Assembly: GCF_001854805.1 (NCBI RefSeq)
Contig: NZ_MBLO01000222.1
Span: 1 to 64,000 of the forward strand
DNA length: 64,000 nt
Reading direction: 5' to 3'
Source of the DNA: Pseudofrankia coriaricola
GTDB taxonomy: Bacteria; Actinomycetota; Actinomycetes; Frankiales; Frankiaceae
Part shown: positions 16,575 to 26,700 of the stretch, piece by piece
How the letters are laid out: the number at the start of each line of letters is the position of its first letter
Position numbering within the stretch: the stretch's first letter is position 1
Notes under the pieces: generated by a model
The model's input: the letters and a program-made list of their open reading frames with translations, nothing else
Database searches by the model: none
What the model was told of the DNA's origin: nothing
Position numbers and translations under genes: made by a program

Positions 16575-17477
16575 TCACGCCTGGGCCGTGCGGATCGGTC
16601 CGGAAACCCGGCGGGTGAACTCGAGCAGCACGTGGGCGAAGCGCTCCGCCTCCTCCAGGTGGGCGAGATGGCCGCTCTCCGGGAACGTCACCAGGCGGGA
16701 CTCCGGTATGCCCCAGCGCAGCGCCTCCGCCGCGTCCGGCCAGAAGACGTCGTGCGCCCCGGCGGTGACCAGCGTGGGCGCGGTGATCGAGGGCAGACCG
16801 TCCCGCACGTCGAAATCCGACTGGGCCCGGGGCCAGCAGCGCACCCGGTCGCGCAGATGCCGGAACTCCGCCTCGCGGCGCCGGTAGTCGGCGAAGTACG
16901 CCGGGAAGATCTCCCGCAGCCGCTCGGTTGCCTCGTCCGCGCTGGTGCCCGGCGTCCGGTCCCAGGCGGCGAGTATTCCTGGGGCCGGGTTCTCGGCCGC
17001 GTGGCGCCGCAGCAGCTCCCGGGTCGACGCCGACGTGCGCGCGTCGGCGACCGGGCTCGTCGAGTAGAGGATGAGGCCGGCTACCCGCCCCGGATGGCGC
17101 AGCGCGTAGTTCTGGGCGACGAATCCGCCGTGCCCGTGCCCGAGCACGAAGACCGGATCACCGCCGAAGGTCCTGACCACGGCGTCCAGGTGCGCCACGT
17201 AGGTCGCGACGTCGTAGCCCGCCTCCGTGGTGAGGAAGCCAGACTCGCCGGTTCCGGCCGGCTCGAGATATGCCATGGTCAGCCCGCGTTCGGCGAGTGG
17301 AATCTGGAGGTATTCCCAATGCATTCCCGGGCCGCCCGGATGTACCACGCACAGCGGGCCACGACCGCGCACGTGGCACACCAGTGACAGCCCGTCCACC
17401 TGGACCTGCCGGGTTCTCTCCGGAATTACCACGGCAAACTCCTCGACACCGAAACCGCAAATTCTCCTCGCGGTCAT
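16575..17477 (-). CDS. Alpha/beta hydrolase (prolyl-iminopeptidase-like) lacking the serine nucleophile
   Basis: About 300 aa from ATG at 17477; the frame stays open to 17573 and no good ribosome-binding run decides the start. The fold is clear: oxyanion segment HPGGPGMHWEY, GRGPLCVVHPGG, and the nucleophile-elbow strand DPVFVLGHGHGGFVAQNYAL. The elbow should read GHSHGG, as in proline iminopeptidases and tropinesterase-like hydrolases, but the nucleophile codon is GGG (Gly). The acid (GAHDVFWPD) and histidine (ESGHLAHLE) positions are kept. It may be non-catalytic (a ligand-binding pseudo-enzyme) or use another residue. It lies between two SARP regulators, tail-to-tail with the first and divergent from the second. 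Confidence 0.85.
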   Translation of the reverse strand: MTARRICGFGVEEFAVVIPERTRQVQVDGLSLVCHVRGRGPLCVVHPGGPGMHWEYLQIPLAERGLTMAYLEPAGTGESGFLTTEAGYDVATYVAHLDAVVRTFGGDPVFVLGHGHGGFVAQNYALRHPGRVAGLILYSTSPVADARTSASTRELLRRHAAENPAPGILAAWDRTPGTSADEATERLREIFPAYFADYRRREAEFRHLRDRVRCWPRAQSDFDVRDGLPSITAPTLVTAGAHDVFWPDAAEALRWGIPESRLVTFPESGHLAHLEEAERFAHVLLEFTRRVSGPIRTAQA

Positions 17478-18027
17478 GGTGCCGGTGGTGAGTGTAGTTT
17501 CAGTGACCGGTCGTCGGCTGGTGGTCAGTCGCGCCCGAGCACCGCGTGCACCGAGGAGACCGCGTTCGCGCACTCACCGACCGCGGTGACCACCCGTTCG
17601 TCGAGCCCGAGCGAAGCTCGCCGACCGCGAACACCCGGGACGCGCTCGTCTGGAGGGGCAGCGGCGTACCGGACGGTCCGGCGGGCAGCCAGGACCGGGC
17701 GAGCGCGGGCGAGGCCGCGCCGGACGGACCCGCGCCGGACGGACCCACGCCGGCAGGGTACCGATCACCGCACCACCCGACGCCCGGTGGGGCCTTCTCC
17801 GATTCCCGGACGAACCATCGCCGGATTTGTCGCCGGATATAGGGTTCCGGCGTGCCCCTGGGTCGATCTTCGGGCGGGACGAGGAACGGTCCCGCCTTGT
17901 GGCGCTGCTCGGCGACCCGGTCAGCCCGGTGCCGGCGTCGACTGACACGACATAGGTCATCTGACGGATCAGCGGGCACCGACTCTCCGGCGACGCTGCG
18001 CGCATCGCCTTTGCGGAGGAGTTCGTC
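17478..18027. other. Divergent intergenic region, pseudo-hydrolase / second SARP
   Basis: About 550 bases without a supported gene. It contains an in-phase repetition of a GCGCCGGACGGACC-like unit at about 17720-17750. The ribosome-binding run GGAGGAG (18016-18021) precedes the GTG of the next gene. The large size suggests upstream regulatory sites for the SARP gene; I cannot identify direct heptamer repeats of the SARP type with confidence. Confidence 0.35.
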
Positions 18028-21000
18028 GTGAGTACCAGTGGACAGCCGCGTCTTCGTATTCTCGGTCCGTTGCGGATCTGGCGGGCCGGCGCCGAGCTGG
18101 ACGCCGGGCCCCGGCAGCAGGCATACCTGCTCGCCATGCTTCTCGTCCGTGCGGGGCGGCCGACCAGCACCAGCGAGCTGATCGACCTGATCTGGGACGA
18201 CGACGTCCCGCCCTCGGCCGTCAACATTCTCCAGAAGTACGTCGGCGCGCTGCGGCGCCTGCTGGAGCCCGAGCTGCCCGCCCGTGGAACCGGGTCGTAC
18301 CTGCAGCGCCGCGGTGGCGGCTACCTTTTCGCGGCCGGCCCCGACATGCTGGACGTCGTCGCGTTCCGGGAACTCGTCGAGACGGCGAGGACATGCCTCG
18401 CCGAGCGGCGTCTCGGCGAGGCGCTCGACAGCTACGCGGAGGCGCTCGGCCTCTGGCACGGCCCCGCGGGCGACGGGCTGGCCCTCGGACCGAGGGCGAT
18501 GCCCGTCTTCGCCGCGCTGAACGACGAGTTCTTCGACGCCTGTGCGGCGGCGGCCGAACTCGCGGCGACGCGGAGCCAGCCCGAGCGCGTGCTGGCGCCC
18601 CTGCGCCTGGCCGCGGGGATGGCGCCGTTGCACGAGACCGTACAGGCGAGTCTCGTCTTCTCCCTGGCCGCCGCCGGTCAGCAGGCGGAGGCGCTGGCTG
18701 TGTTCGAGAAGGTGCGAGCCCAGCTCGCCGACGAGCTTGGCATCGATCCCGGACCGGCGCTGCGGGCCGCCCACCTGCGGGTCCTGGGGCAGCCAACGAC
18801 GTCGGCGGGTCCCCACGGCGCGGACGTCGGCGGGTCGGCGGGGACGGCGGGCGGATCCCTGTCCGCGCAGCCACCGACGCCCGCGCGACCAGCGACCGAG
18901 CCGCCCAGGCCTGTCGGCCGCGCCGAGGAAGCACCCGCCGAGGAGGCACCCGCCGAACGGCCGTGGACGACCGCCCTCGGGACGCCGCACGTCGACGGCC
19001 TGATCGGTCGCGTCGAGGAGTTCGGGGTGCTGCGGCACGCGGTGGCCTCGGCGTTCGCCGGCGGCGCGGCGCTCGTGCTCGTCGAGGGCGAGCCGGGGGC
19101 GGGCAAGACCCGTCTGCTGGAGGAGGCCGGCGCCCACGCGGACTGGCTCGGCGCGCTTGTCGTGTGGGGCCGCTGCCTCGAGGGCGACGGGACGCCGGCG
19201 ATGTGGCCATGGGTGCAGGCGGTCGGCGTGGTCCTCGACGGCCTGCCCGCCGCGGCGCGCCAGGGGTGGCACGCCGGCGAGCTCGGCCGTCTCGTGGAGC
19301 CCCGAGGCGTCGTCGCCGCGCCGGTACTGCCGGACAGCGGCGCCCAGTTCCGGCTGTTCGAGCGGGCCGTCGCCCTAGTAGGCGAGGTCTCGGCGCGCCG
19401 GCCGGTGGTGCTCGTCGTTGACGACCTCCAGTGGGCCGACGTCGCCTCGCTGCAGATGTTCAGCCACCTGGCGGCGCGGCTGCCAGGTGGCACCGTGATC
19501 GTCGGCGCGCTCCGCGACCGGGTGCCCGCGCCCGGCTCGGAGCTGGCGCGGATGCTCGCCACGGCGAGCCGGTTGCCCCGTCACCGCCGGATCCGGCTCG
19601 GTCCGCTCGACCAGGCGGAGGTGGCGGAGCTGGTCCATCGCGAGACCGGGCAGGTCCCCGGCCCCGCCGTCGCCCGCAGCATCCACGCCCGCACCGCCGG
19701 CAACCCCTTCTTCGTCCGGGAGCTGTCCCGACTCCTCGCCGACGGCGGGGAGCTCAACGAGGACGCGGCGGCACGAGCCGGCGTGCCGTCCACCGTCCGG
19801 GACGTCGTTCGCGGCCGGATGACCGGCCTGGACGACGACGCCAGCGGCCTGGCGCAGATCGCCGCGCTGATCGGCCGGGACGTCGACCTCGGCCTGCTCG
19901 CGAGCGCGGCCGACCTCGAGGTCCAGGCCTGCATCGACCGTCTCGAGCCTCTGGAGGCGCTCGGCCTGCTCGAGCCCCAGCCCGGGGACCCGTTCTCGTT
20001 CCGCTTCGCGCACGACCTGGTCCGCGAGTCGGTCGTCAGCACGACGCCGCCGGCGCGCGCGGCCCGGCTGCACCTGCGGGTCGCGGACGCGCTGGAGCGC
20101 TCCGGCGCGGACGGCGAGTCCATCGCCGAACGCCTCGCCCACCATCTGTGGGCCGCGGGGCCGCTCGCGGACCCGGCCAGGACCGCCGGCGCGCTGGAAC
20201 GCGCCGGGCGCCGCGCCGCGGCCAAGTCCGCGTTCGACGCCGCCGCGCGGCAGCTGGTGTCGGCCGCGCAGGTGGCGCGGAAGGCGAGCCTGGCGGAGCT
20301 GGAGCTGTCCGCGTTGTCGCAGCTCACCGCGGTGATCGGGATGCGGTCCGGCTACGTCGGCTCCGCGGCCGACCTGCTGGAGCGCGCCGAGCACCTGGCG
20401 CGTGGCCTCGGCCGGGAACGGGAGGCCGCCGACTTCCTCTTCTCCCGCTGGGCGGCGTACTCCCAGGGCATCCAGCTCGACCGCGCCGGCCGGCTCGCGC
20501 GCCGGTTGCTCGAGGAGGGCGAGCCATCCCCCGACCAGGTCGTGCGCACGTATGGCCTGCACGCCTGGGGCATCCATCAGTGGGACGTCGGCAACATCGG
20601 CGAGGCGTTCCGGTACCTGAGCCAGTCCAACTCGATCATGTTCGATGGCCTGGCCCAGCGCGAGGATGATCCGCTCCGGCATGACCTGCAGTTGCTCTCA
20701 CCCGTGATGCTGGCGCTGAACACGGCGTTGCACGGTGACGTCGACGCGGCGCGGGCGCTGCTCGACACGCTGGAGGCCGCCGCGGGCGACGACTCCTATG
20801 CGGTCACGGTCTGGGCCGCCTTCGCCGTCACGGTGGCGGCGCTGGCCGGCGACCCGGCGTGGGCGCTGCGCGCGGCGGAACGGGGGATCGCGGTGGACCC
20901 GGAGTTCTCCTTCGTCTTCCTCGGCAGCTACCAGCGGCTGGCCCGGTGCTGGGCGCGGGCCGTGACCGGCGAGGACCCGGCCGGCGCCGCGGCCGAGGCC

Positions 21001-21327
21001 GAGAGGCTCATCGCCGTGGCCCTGCTCGACCCGCCGCGCTCGGGCCTGGCCACCTGGTACGGACTGCTCGCCGAGATGTGGCTGGCCGCCGGGATGCTGA
21101 TCGAGGCCGCCGCCGCCCTCGACCGGGCCGGCTCGTTCCTCGACACCTACGGCCAGCGATACCCCGAGGGCCATGTGCTCCTGATGCGGGCGCGGCTGCT
21201 GCAGGCACGCGGCGAGCCCGCCGCCGTCATCCGGGCCGTGGCCGAGCGGGCTCGCGCCCTGTCCATCAAGCGCGAGGCCCACCTGTTCGCCCGCCGCGCC
21301 GAGGAACTGCTGACCGGGCTGGCGTAG
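18028..21327 (+). CDS. SARP-family regulator with BTAD, AAA-type ATPase and TPR domains
   Basis: 1099 aa from GTG at 18028, preceded by GGAGGAG. Residues 1-95 form the OmpR-like DNA-binding domain (LRILGPLRIWRAGAELDAGPRQQ), then BTAD to about 250 and a Pro/Ala-rich linker to about 320. The AAA_16-type ATPase has Walker A VEGEPGAGKTRLLEE near residue 355, Walker B VVLVVDDLQWAD and RIRLGPLDQAEV. Helical TPR-like repeats run to the end (LLAEMWLAAGMLIEAAAALDRAGSF near the C-terminus). There is no C-terminal LuxR helix-turn-helix, which separates it from classic LAL regulators. It is a close paralogue of the minus-strand gene at 23783-26992. A perfect palindrome covers its stop codon. Confidence 0.93.
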   Translation: MSTSGQPRLRILGPLRIWRAGAELDAGPRQQAYLLAMLLVRAGRPTSTSELIDLIWDDDVPPSAVNILQKYVGALRRLLEPELPARGTGSYLQRRGGGYLFAAGPDMLDVVAFRELVETARTCLAERRLGEALDSYAEALGLWHGPAGDGLALGPRAMPVFAALNDEFFDACAAAAELAATRSQPERVLAPLRLAAGMAPLHETVQASLVFSLAAAGQQAEALAVFEKVRAQLADELGIDPGPALRAAHLRVLGQPTTSAGPHGADVGGSAGTAGGSLSAQPPTPARPATEPPRPVGRAEEAPAEEAPAERPWTTALGTPHVDGLIGRVEEFGVLRHAVASAFAGGAALVLVEGEPGAGKTRLLEEAGAHADWLGALVVWGRCLEGDGTPAMWPWVQAVGVVLDGLPAAARQGWHAGELGRLVEPRGVVAAPVLPDSGAQFRLFERAVALVGEVSARRPVVLVVDDLQWADVASLQMFSHLAARLPGGTVIVGALRDRVPAPGSELARMLATASRLPRHRRIRLGPLDQAEVAELVHRETGQVPGPAVARSIHARTAGNPFFVRELSRLLADGGELNEDAAARAGVPSTVRDVVRGRMTGLDDDASGLAQIAALIGRDVDLGLLASAADLEVQACIDRLEPLEALGLLEPQPGDPFSFRFAHDLVRESVVSTTPPARAARLHLRVADALERSGADGESIAERLAHHLWAAGPLADPARTAGALERAGRRAAAKSAFDAAARQLVSAAQVARKASLAELELSALSQLTAVIGMRSGYVGSAADLLERAEHLARGLGREREAADFLFSRWAAYSQGIQLDRAGRLARRLLEEGEPSPDQVVRTYGLHAWGIHQWDVGNIGEAFRYLSQSNSIMFDGLAQREDDPLRHDLQLLSPVMLALNTALHGDVDAARALLDTLEAAAGDDSYAVTVWAAFAVTVAALAGDPAWALRAAERGIAVDPEFSFVFLGSYQRLARCWARAVTGEDPAGAAAEAERLIAVALLDPPRSGLATWYGLLAEMWLAAGMLIEAAAALDRAGSFLDTYGQRYPEGHVLLMRARLLQARGEPAAVIRAVAERARALSIKREAHLFARRAEELLTGLA

Positions 21328-21335
21328 ACGCCAGC
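21318..21335 (+). terminator. Palindrome over the SARP stop codon (possible terminator)
   Basis: GCTGGCGTAGACGCCAGC is an 8-bp perfect inverted repeat centred on the TAG stop of the second SARP gene. It lies between convergent genes. No T-run follows, so terminator function is only likely, not shown. Confidence 0.4.
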
Positions 21336-21351
21336 GCTCTCCTTGCGCCGC

Positions 21352-21564
21352 TCAGGTGGAACCCAGCGTGGGACGCTTGGAGAAAGCCCAGATGTGGAAC
21401 CCAAGGCCGATGCCCCAGGCCACTATCGAGTACAGGGGCCAGAAGAAGACATCCGAGGTGAGGGTCGCCCACAGCACTACCTGGGCGACATTGGCCAGAA
21501 CGTACCAGAAGATATGGGACCAGAGGCCCCACTTCCAGGCGGCTTCGCTTTTTGCTGATTCCAT
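21352..21564 (-). CDS. Small 2TM-domain membrane protein
   Basis: 70 aa from ATG at 21564 (MESAKSEAAWKWGLW); an alternative GTG lies two codons earlier. Two hydrophobic helices (about residues 15-33 and 40-60) joined by a short polar turn, beginning with WxxGLWSHIFWYVLANV and ending with GLGFHIWAFSKRPTLGST. This matches the small 2TM-domain family seen in actinobacteria, where the pair of helices follows a Trp-rich amphipathic start. Function unknown. Codon use is less GC-biased than in neighbours. It converges on the SARP gene with only about 25 bases between. Confidence 0.75.
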   Translation of the reverse strand: MESAKSEAAWKWGLWSHIFWYVLANVAQVVLWATLTSDVFFWPLYSIVAWGIGLGFHIWAFSKRPTLGST

Positions 21565-21722
21565 GCCCACAGGCTAGGCCGACGCACTTGATGGGCAGTG
21601 GATTTTCTGTTGATCCGCCGACGGCACGGGCCCCGGTTTTGTCCAGTGCACGTCAAGCACCCGATTCTACGCTGGCCCCTGGATGGTGACTGACAACAAC
21701 TGATGCTGAAGGGCCTACATTG

Positions 21723-22517
21723 ATGACGACAACTCGCCGAACGGTGCTCGCCGGATCCGCCGCGGTCGCGGCCGCCACCGTGGTCGGGGCGCCCGCCGCG
21801 CAGGCGCTCGCCCGGCCCGACGGCAGGCAGAAACCCACCGTGGTACTCGTGCACGGCGCGTTCGCCGACGCCTCCGGCTGGAACGACGTCGCCACCCGGC
21901 TCATCCGCGACGGCTACCCGGTCATCGCCCCACCGAACCCGCTGCGCGGCGTGGCCGCCGACTCCGCCTACCTGGCCAGCATCCTCGCCACCCTCGGCGG
22001 CCCGCTCGTCCTGGCCGCGCACTCCTACGGCGGCATCGTCGTCACGAACGCCGCGACCGGCAATGCCAACGTGAAAGCCCTGGTCTACGTCGCCGCGTTC
22101 GTACCCGACCAGGGCGAGACGCTCCTGGGCCTGCAGACGAAATACCCGGGAAGCAAACTCGACGAGACGGCGCTGGACATCCGCCCCTACGCCGACGGCG
22201 TCGACGGATACATCAAGAAGGAGGCCTTCCACGACGTGTTCGCCGGAGACCTGCCAAGGACGACCACCAACCTGATGTGGGCCGGCCAGCGCCCCAGCGA
22301 CGTACGCACCCTGCAGGAACCGTCCGGCCCCCCGGCCTGGAAGACCATTCCTACCTCGTACCTCGTCGCCCGCAACGACAACGTGCTACCCGCCGCGGCG
22401 CAACGGTTCATGGCACAGCGAGCCGGCGCCCACACCGTCGAAGCCGCCACCTCACACGTCGCGATGATCGCCAAACCCGCCGCGGCGGCCGACCTCATCA
22501 AACACGCCGCAGGCTGA
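21723..22517 (+). CDS. Exported alpha/beta hydrolase with Tat-like signal
   Basis: 264 aa from ATG at 21723 (a TTG one codon earlier also opens the frame). The N-terminus TTTRRTVLAGSAAVAAATVV has the twin arginines followed by a hydrophobic Ala/Val stretch and AxA (AQA), so a Tat signal with cleavage near residue 30 is likely. The mature part has HGAFADASGW (oxyanion), AAHSYGG (nucleophile elbow, Ser near residue 102) and the histidine segment AATSHVAMIAKP. It is a close relative of the cytoplasmic hydrolase at 10263-10961; the catalytic triad is intact. The substrate is unknown; this group includes esterases and salicylate esterase/methylesterase-like folds. Confidence 0.9.
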   Translation: MTTTRRTVLAGSAAVAAATVVGAPAAQALARPDGRQKPTVVLVHGAFADASGWNDVATRLIRDGYPVIAPPNPLRGVAADSAYLASILATLGGPLVLAAHSYGGIVVTNAATGNANVKALVYVAAFVPDQGETLLGLQTKYPGSKLDETALDIRPYADGVDGYIKKEAFHDVFAGDLPRTTTNLMWAGQRPSDVRTLQEPSGPPAWKTIPTSYLVARNDNVLPAAAQRFMAQRAGAHTVEAATSHVAMIAKPAAAADLIKHAAG

Positions 22518-22869
22518 CGAAGCCGCAGAGGGGCAGGACGGACGCGACGATCGCCCGGGCGCACGCGCCGGCGCCGGGCTCCGTCCCGAACCAGCCCGGG
22601 CGTCATTCGACCGATTTCCGTCGAGGATGGACGATGCATCAGCGTGCATATGAAGGCCAGTGCGCCGCCGAGGAGAAGCGGCACACCTCCACCAGGGCGC
22701 CGGCCCGCAATCCGAAGATGACGTTGGTCGCGTTGGCACTGGGCGGTTTCGGGTCGAGATCGAGCATGTCGACGACGAGCCTGGTAGGCGGGAATCGCAC
22801 GATCGCGGCGGGCCGCGGAAGCGCCGGGCCAGCCCGTGATCCGGCCGCGGCGTATCTGAGAATGTCACC
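22518..22869. other. Intergenic region upstream of BASS transporter
   Basis: About 350 bases with no supported gene. A short palindromic element, ATGCATCAGCGTGCAT, lies at about 22634-22649. Open frames on both strands here are Arg/Pro-rich shadows. The promoter of the transporter presumably lies in the last 100 bases; no clear operator recognised. Confidence 0.35.
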
Positions 22870-23781
22870 ATGGATTCTGCGGTGATCCTGGCCAGTCTGC
22901 CTTTCGCTCTCGGCATCGTCATGCTCGGCTTGGGCCTCGGCCTGACCGTGGACGACTTCCGCCGGGTGGGTCGGCATCCGAAGGCGGTCGGGGTCGCGCT
23001 GCTCTGCCAGGTCGTGCTGCTGCCGGCGATCTGCTTCGGCCTGGCGCTCGCCTTCCGGCTCCCGCCGGAGCTGGCGGTCGGGCTGATACTGGTCGCGGCG
23101 TCGCCGGGTGGCCCAACAGCCAACCTGTACAGCCACCTGTTTGGCGGGAACGTCGCGCTGAACATCACGCTCACCGCGACCAACTCGGTGCTGGTGGTGG
23201 TCACCCTGCCGATCGTGGTGAACCTCTCGGCAGAGTACTTCCTGGCCGACGAAGCCGCGATCGGGCTGCGGTTCGACAAGATGCTGCAGGTCTTCACGAT
23301 CGTGCTCGTGCCGGTCGCCATCGGGATGCTCGTGCGCGCGCGGGCGCCAAAGATGGCGCAGCGGCTCAACCGCCCCGTCCAGGTGCTGTCAGTCGTGGTC
23401 CTCGTCGGCGTCATCTTCGCCGTGCTGTTCGGGCAACGGGAGAACCTCGCCGACTACTTCCTTTCGGTCGGGTTGGCCGTGCTGGTCTTCAACATCGTGA
23501 GCCTGCTGATCGGCTACGGCGTGCCGCGCCTGGCCGACGTCGACCACCGCGCGGCCATCGCGGCCGGGTTCGAGGTCGGCATCCACAACACCGCACTCGC
23601 CCTCACGGTCGCGCTGAGCCCAGCGCTGTTGAACAGTGCCGAGATGGCCATTCCGAGTGTGGTGTACGGCATTGTCATGTTCTTCACGGCGGCCGGGTTC
23701 GGCTGGTTGATCACCCGTCGAGTTCAGCCGGGCCCCGTCCCGCTAACCATCCCTGGTGATGCTCGGGGCGGCTTCAAGTGA
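22870..23781 (+). CDS. Bile acid:sodium symporter (BASS) family transporter
   Basis: 303 aa with about nine to ten hydrophobic helices. Diagnostic BASS features: GLGLGLTVDDFRRV after helix 1, VGLILVAASPGGPTANLYSHLFGGNVALNITLTATNSV (the unwound-helix segment with the conserved P-G-G and N), and EVGIHNTALALTVALS matching the second crossing helix E-x-G-x-Q/H-N. Characterised family members carry organic anions with sodium, including bile acids, pantoate and pyruvate-like compounds in bacteria. The substrate here is unknown. The stop is 1 bp from the convergent SARP gene's stop, so the two messages overlap at their ends. Confidence 0.9.
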   Translation: MDSAVILASLPFALGIVMLGLGLGLTVDDFRRVGRHPKAVGVALLCQVVLLPAICFGLALAFRLPPELAVGLILVAASPGGPTANLYSHLFGGNVALNITLTATNSVLVVVTLPIVVNLSAEYFLADEAAIGLRFDKMLQVFTIVLVPVAIGMLVRARAPKMAQRLNRPVQVLSVVVLVGVIFAVLFGQRENLADYFLSVGLAVLVFNIVSLLIGYGVPRLADVDHRAAIAAGFEVGIHNTALALTVALSPALLNSAEMAIPSVVYGIVMFFTAAGFGWLITRRVQPGPVPLTIPGDARGGFK

Positions 23782-23782
23782 A

Positions 23783-26700
23783 TCAAAGCTCGGCGAGGAA
23801 CCTTTCGGCGCGGCGGGCGAAGAGGTAGGACTCGCGTTCGTTGGATCGCTCGTGGGCCTTGTCGGCGGCGGCTCGCACGACGCCCGCGGGTTCGCCGCGG
23901 GCGTGGAGCAGGCGCGCGCGCAGCAGCAGGACAAGTCCTTCGGCGTAGCGTTGGCCGTAGGCATCCAGGGCCCGGTCCGCTCGGTCGAGGGCGGCGCCTG
24001 CCTCGTCCGGCATGCCGGCGGCCAGCCACATTTCGGCGATCAGTGCGTGGTGGCACGCGACGCCCCACCGCGGAGGGTCGACCAGCGTCCCGGCCAGGAG
24101 CTGTTCGGCCTCCGCCGCGGTACCGGCCGGGTTGTCGCCGGTGAGGGCGCGGGCCCAGTACCAGTTCAGCCGTATGTAGTTTTCCTGCTGGATGGCGGCG
24201 CGGCCCGTACCGACGGCCATCCACCGCTCGATCGTGCGCATCACCCAGTCCGCGTCACCGGCCATCGAAGCGATGATGGTGATGTAGTACGCCCAGGTCG
24301 CGACGGCGTACAGGTCCTCGGGGCCGTTCCATTTTTCGATCATGGTCCCCGCCGTCTCGGCGTCACCGTGGAGCGCGGTCACGACGGCCAGCCAGCCGGG
24401 CCACTCACCCGAGACGTCACGCCGGATCGGGGTCTCGCTGTGCGACGAGACCACCCCGTCGAGAAGGGCGGGATTGTTCCCACTGAGGCACCGGTATGCC
24501 TCGCCGATGTTGCCGCTGTCCCACTGATGCAGGCCCCAGGCTTGCCGGCCGTACACCTGGACGACCGGATCGCAGGACGCCTCCCCTTGCTCGGACAGCC
24601 GGCGGACCAGATGTTCGCGGTCCCACTCCAGGAAGGTGTAAGCCCCGAACAGACGAGCAAAGAGGAGGCCGGCGGCCTCGACCTCCCGCCCGAGTTGGCG
24701 CGCCAGGTGTTCCGCGCGCTCCAGCAGATCGAACGTCGTGCCGCCGAACCCGGCCTGCCGGCGCGGGGCGATGGCGAGTAGCGAGAGGGCAGAGAGCTCG
24801 AGTTCCGGGAGCCCGGCGGTTCGCGCGATCTGGGCGGCCAGTTCGAGGTGCCGATCGGCGGCCGCGACCGCGAGCTTGGTCGCGGCGCGGCGGCCGGCGC
24901 GCTTCAGTACCTCCACGGTGCGAACCGGGTCGGCGAGGGGGCCGGCGGCCCGCAGGTGGTAGGCGAGGCGTTCGGTGATCGACTCGTCGTCGGCTTGGCT
25001 TTCTTCGAGTGCGTCCGCGATGCGCAGATGCAGCCGGATGGCCTGCTGATGTGCCGTTGTCTCGGTGACCGACTCTCGAACTATGTCGTGCGCGAAGCGC
25101 CACGAGAACGGGTCCTGGGGCCCCGATTCGAGCAGGCCGAGCGCGCGCAGCGGTTCGAGGCGTTCGAGGCAGTCCGCGATGTCGACGCCGGCGGCGCGGG
25201 CGAGCAGGCCGAGGTCGAGGTCACGGCCGATGAGTGCCGCGACCCGCAGCAGGTCGCGGCCGCCGTCGTCGAGGCCCGTCATCCGATCGCGGACGACGTC
25301 TCGCACCGTGGACGGCACCCCGGCGCGGGCCGATACGGCGCCGTCGCCGACCGCGCCACGGTCGACGAGGAGCCGCGACAGTTCGCGGACGAAGAAGGGA
25401 TTGCCGGCGGTGCGAACGTGGATGTCGCGGGCGACGTCCGTGCCGGGTTCGTGGCCGGTCTCGCGACGGATGAGTTCGGCCACGTCGGTCAGGCTGAGCG
25501 GGCCGAGTCGGATCCTGCGATGGCTGTTCAGCCGGCTGGCGGCGGCCAGTACTCGCGAGAGGTCGGAGCCGGGTCTGGGTGCGCGGTCGCGAAGGGCGCC
25601 GATGATCGCGGTGCCGGTCGGTAGCCGGCCCGCCAGGTGGCCGAACAGCTGGAGCGAGGCGGCATCAGCCCATTGAAGATCGTCCATGACGAGCAGCACC
25701 GGCCGTTCCGCTGCGGCCTGGCCAATGACGGTGACGACCTGCTCGAACAGACGGAACTGTCCGCGGGCGCCGGAAACCGGCGGCGCGGCGTCATCGTGTC
25801 GAGATTCGAGGAGACTGCCGAGTTCGCTGGCCAGCCACTTCTCGCGCGCCGACGCGGGCAGGCTGTCAAGAACAACAGAGAGCGCCTGCTCCCACGGCCA
25901 CATCGATGGTGTTCCGTCGCCTTCCAGGCAGGAAGCCCAGACGACGAACGCGCCGCGCTGGTCCGCGGCGGCAGCGGCCTGCTCCAGCAGGCGCGTCTTG
26001 CCCGCCCCCGGTTCGCCTTCGACGATGCGGAGCCCGGTGCGGCCCGCGAGCGCCTCCTCGATGGCTTGCCGCAGCACTCCGAGCTCCTCGCGCCGGCCGA
26101 CCAGGCCGGCTGCCCGCCTCGCCGGTACACGTTCGCCCTCGCTCTCGTGCTCCACGCTCGCCCGGACGGTCGGCCTCGGGGTCTGCGTCAGCACGCGCAG
26201 GTGCGCGGCCTGCAGCTCCGGGCCGGGGTCGATGCCGAGCTCCTCGGTGAGGCGGTCGCGGACCGCGTGAAACGCTGACAGCGCCTCCGCCTGCCGTCCC
26301 GCGGCGCCGAGGGCGGTGATGAGGCTGGCCTGTACGGGTTCGTGGAACAGTGCCATCGACGCGGCCAGCCGCAACGGCGGGATCACCCGCGCCGGTTGGC
26401 GCAACGCCACGGCCAGCTCGGCCGCTGCCGCGCCGGCGGCATGGAACTCCTCGTCGAGGGCGGCCAGGACCGGAGGCACGGTCGATCCGTGGAAGACTCC
26501 GTCCCCCGCCGGACCCTGCCAGAGGCCGAGCGCTTCGACGTAGTGGTCGAGCGCCACTTCGCGAGCCTGCTCGGCGAGAGCGGCCTGGGCTGCTTTGAGG
26601 AGTTCCCGGAACGTGACGAGGTCCAGCATGCCGGGACCGGCGATGAACACGTACCCGTTGCCGCGGCGGTACAGGTATGTACCAGCCTGCCGAGCGGGGA

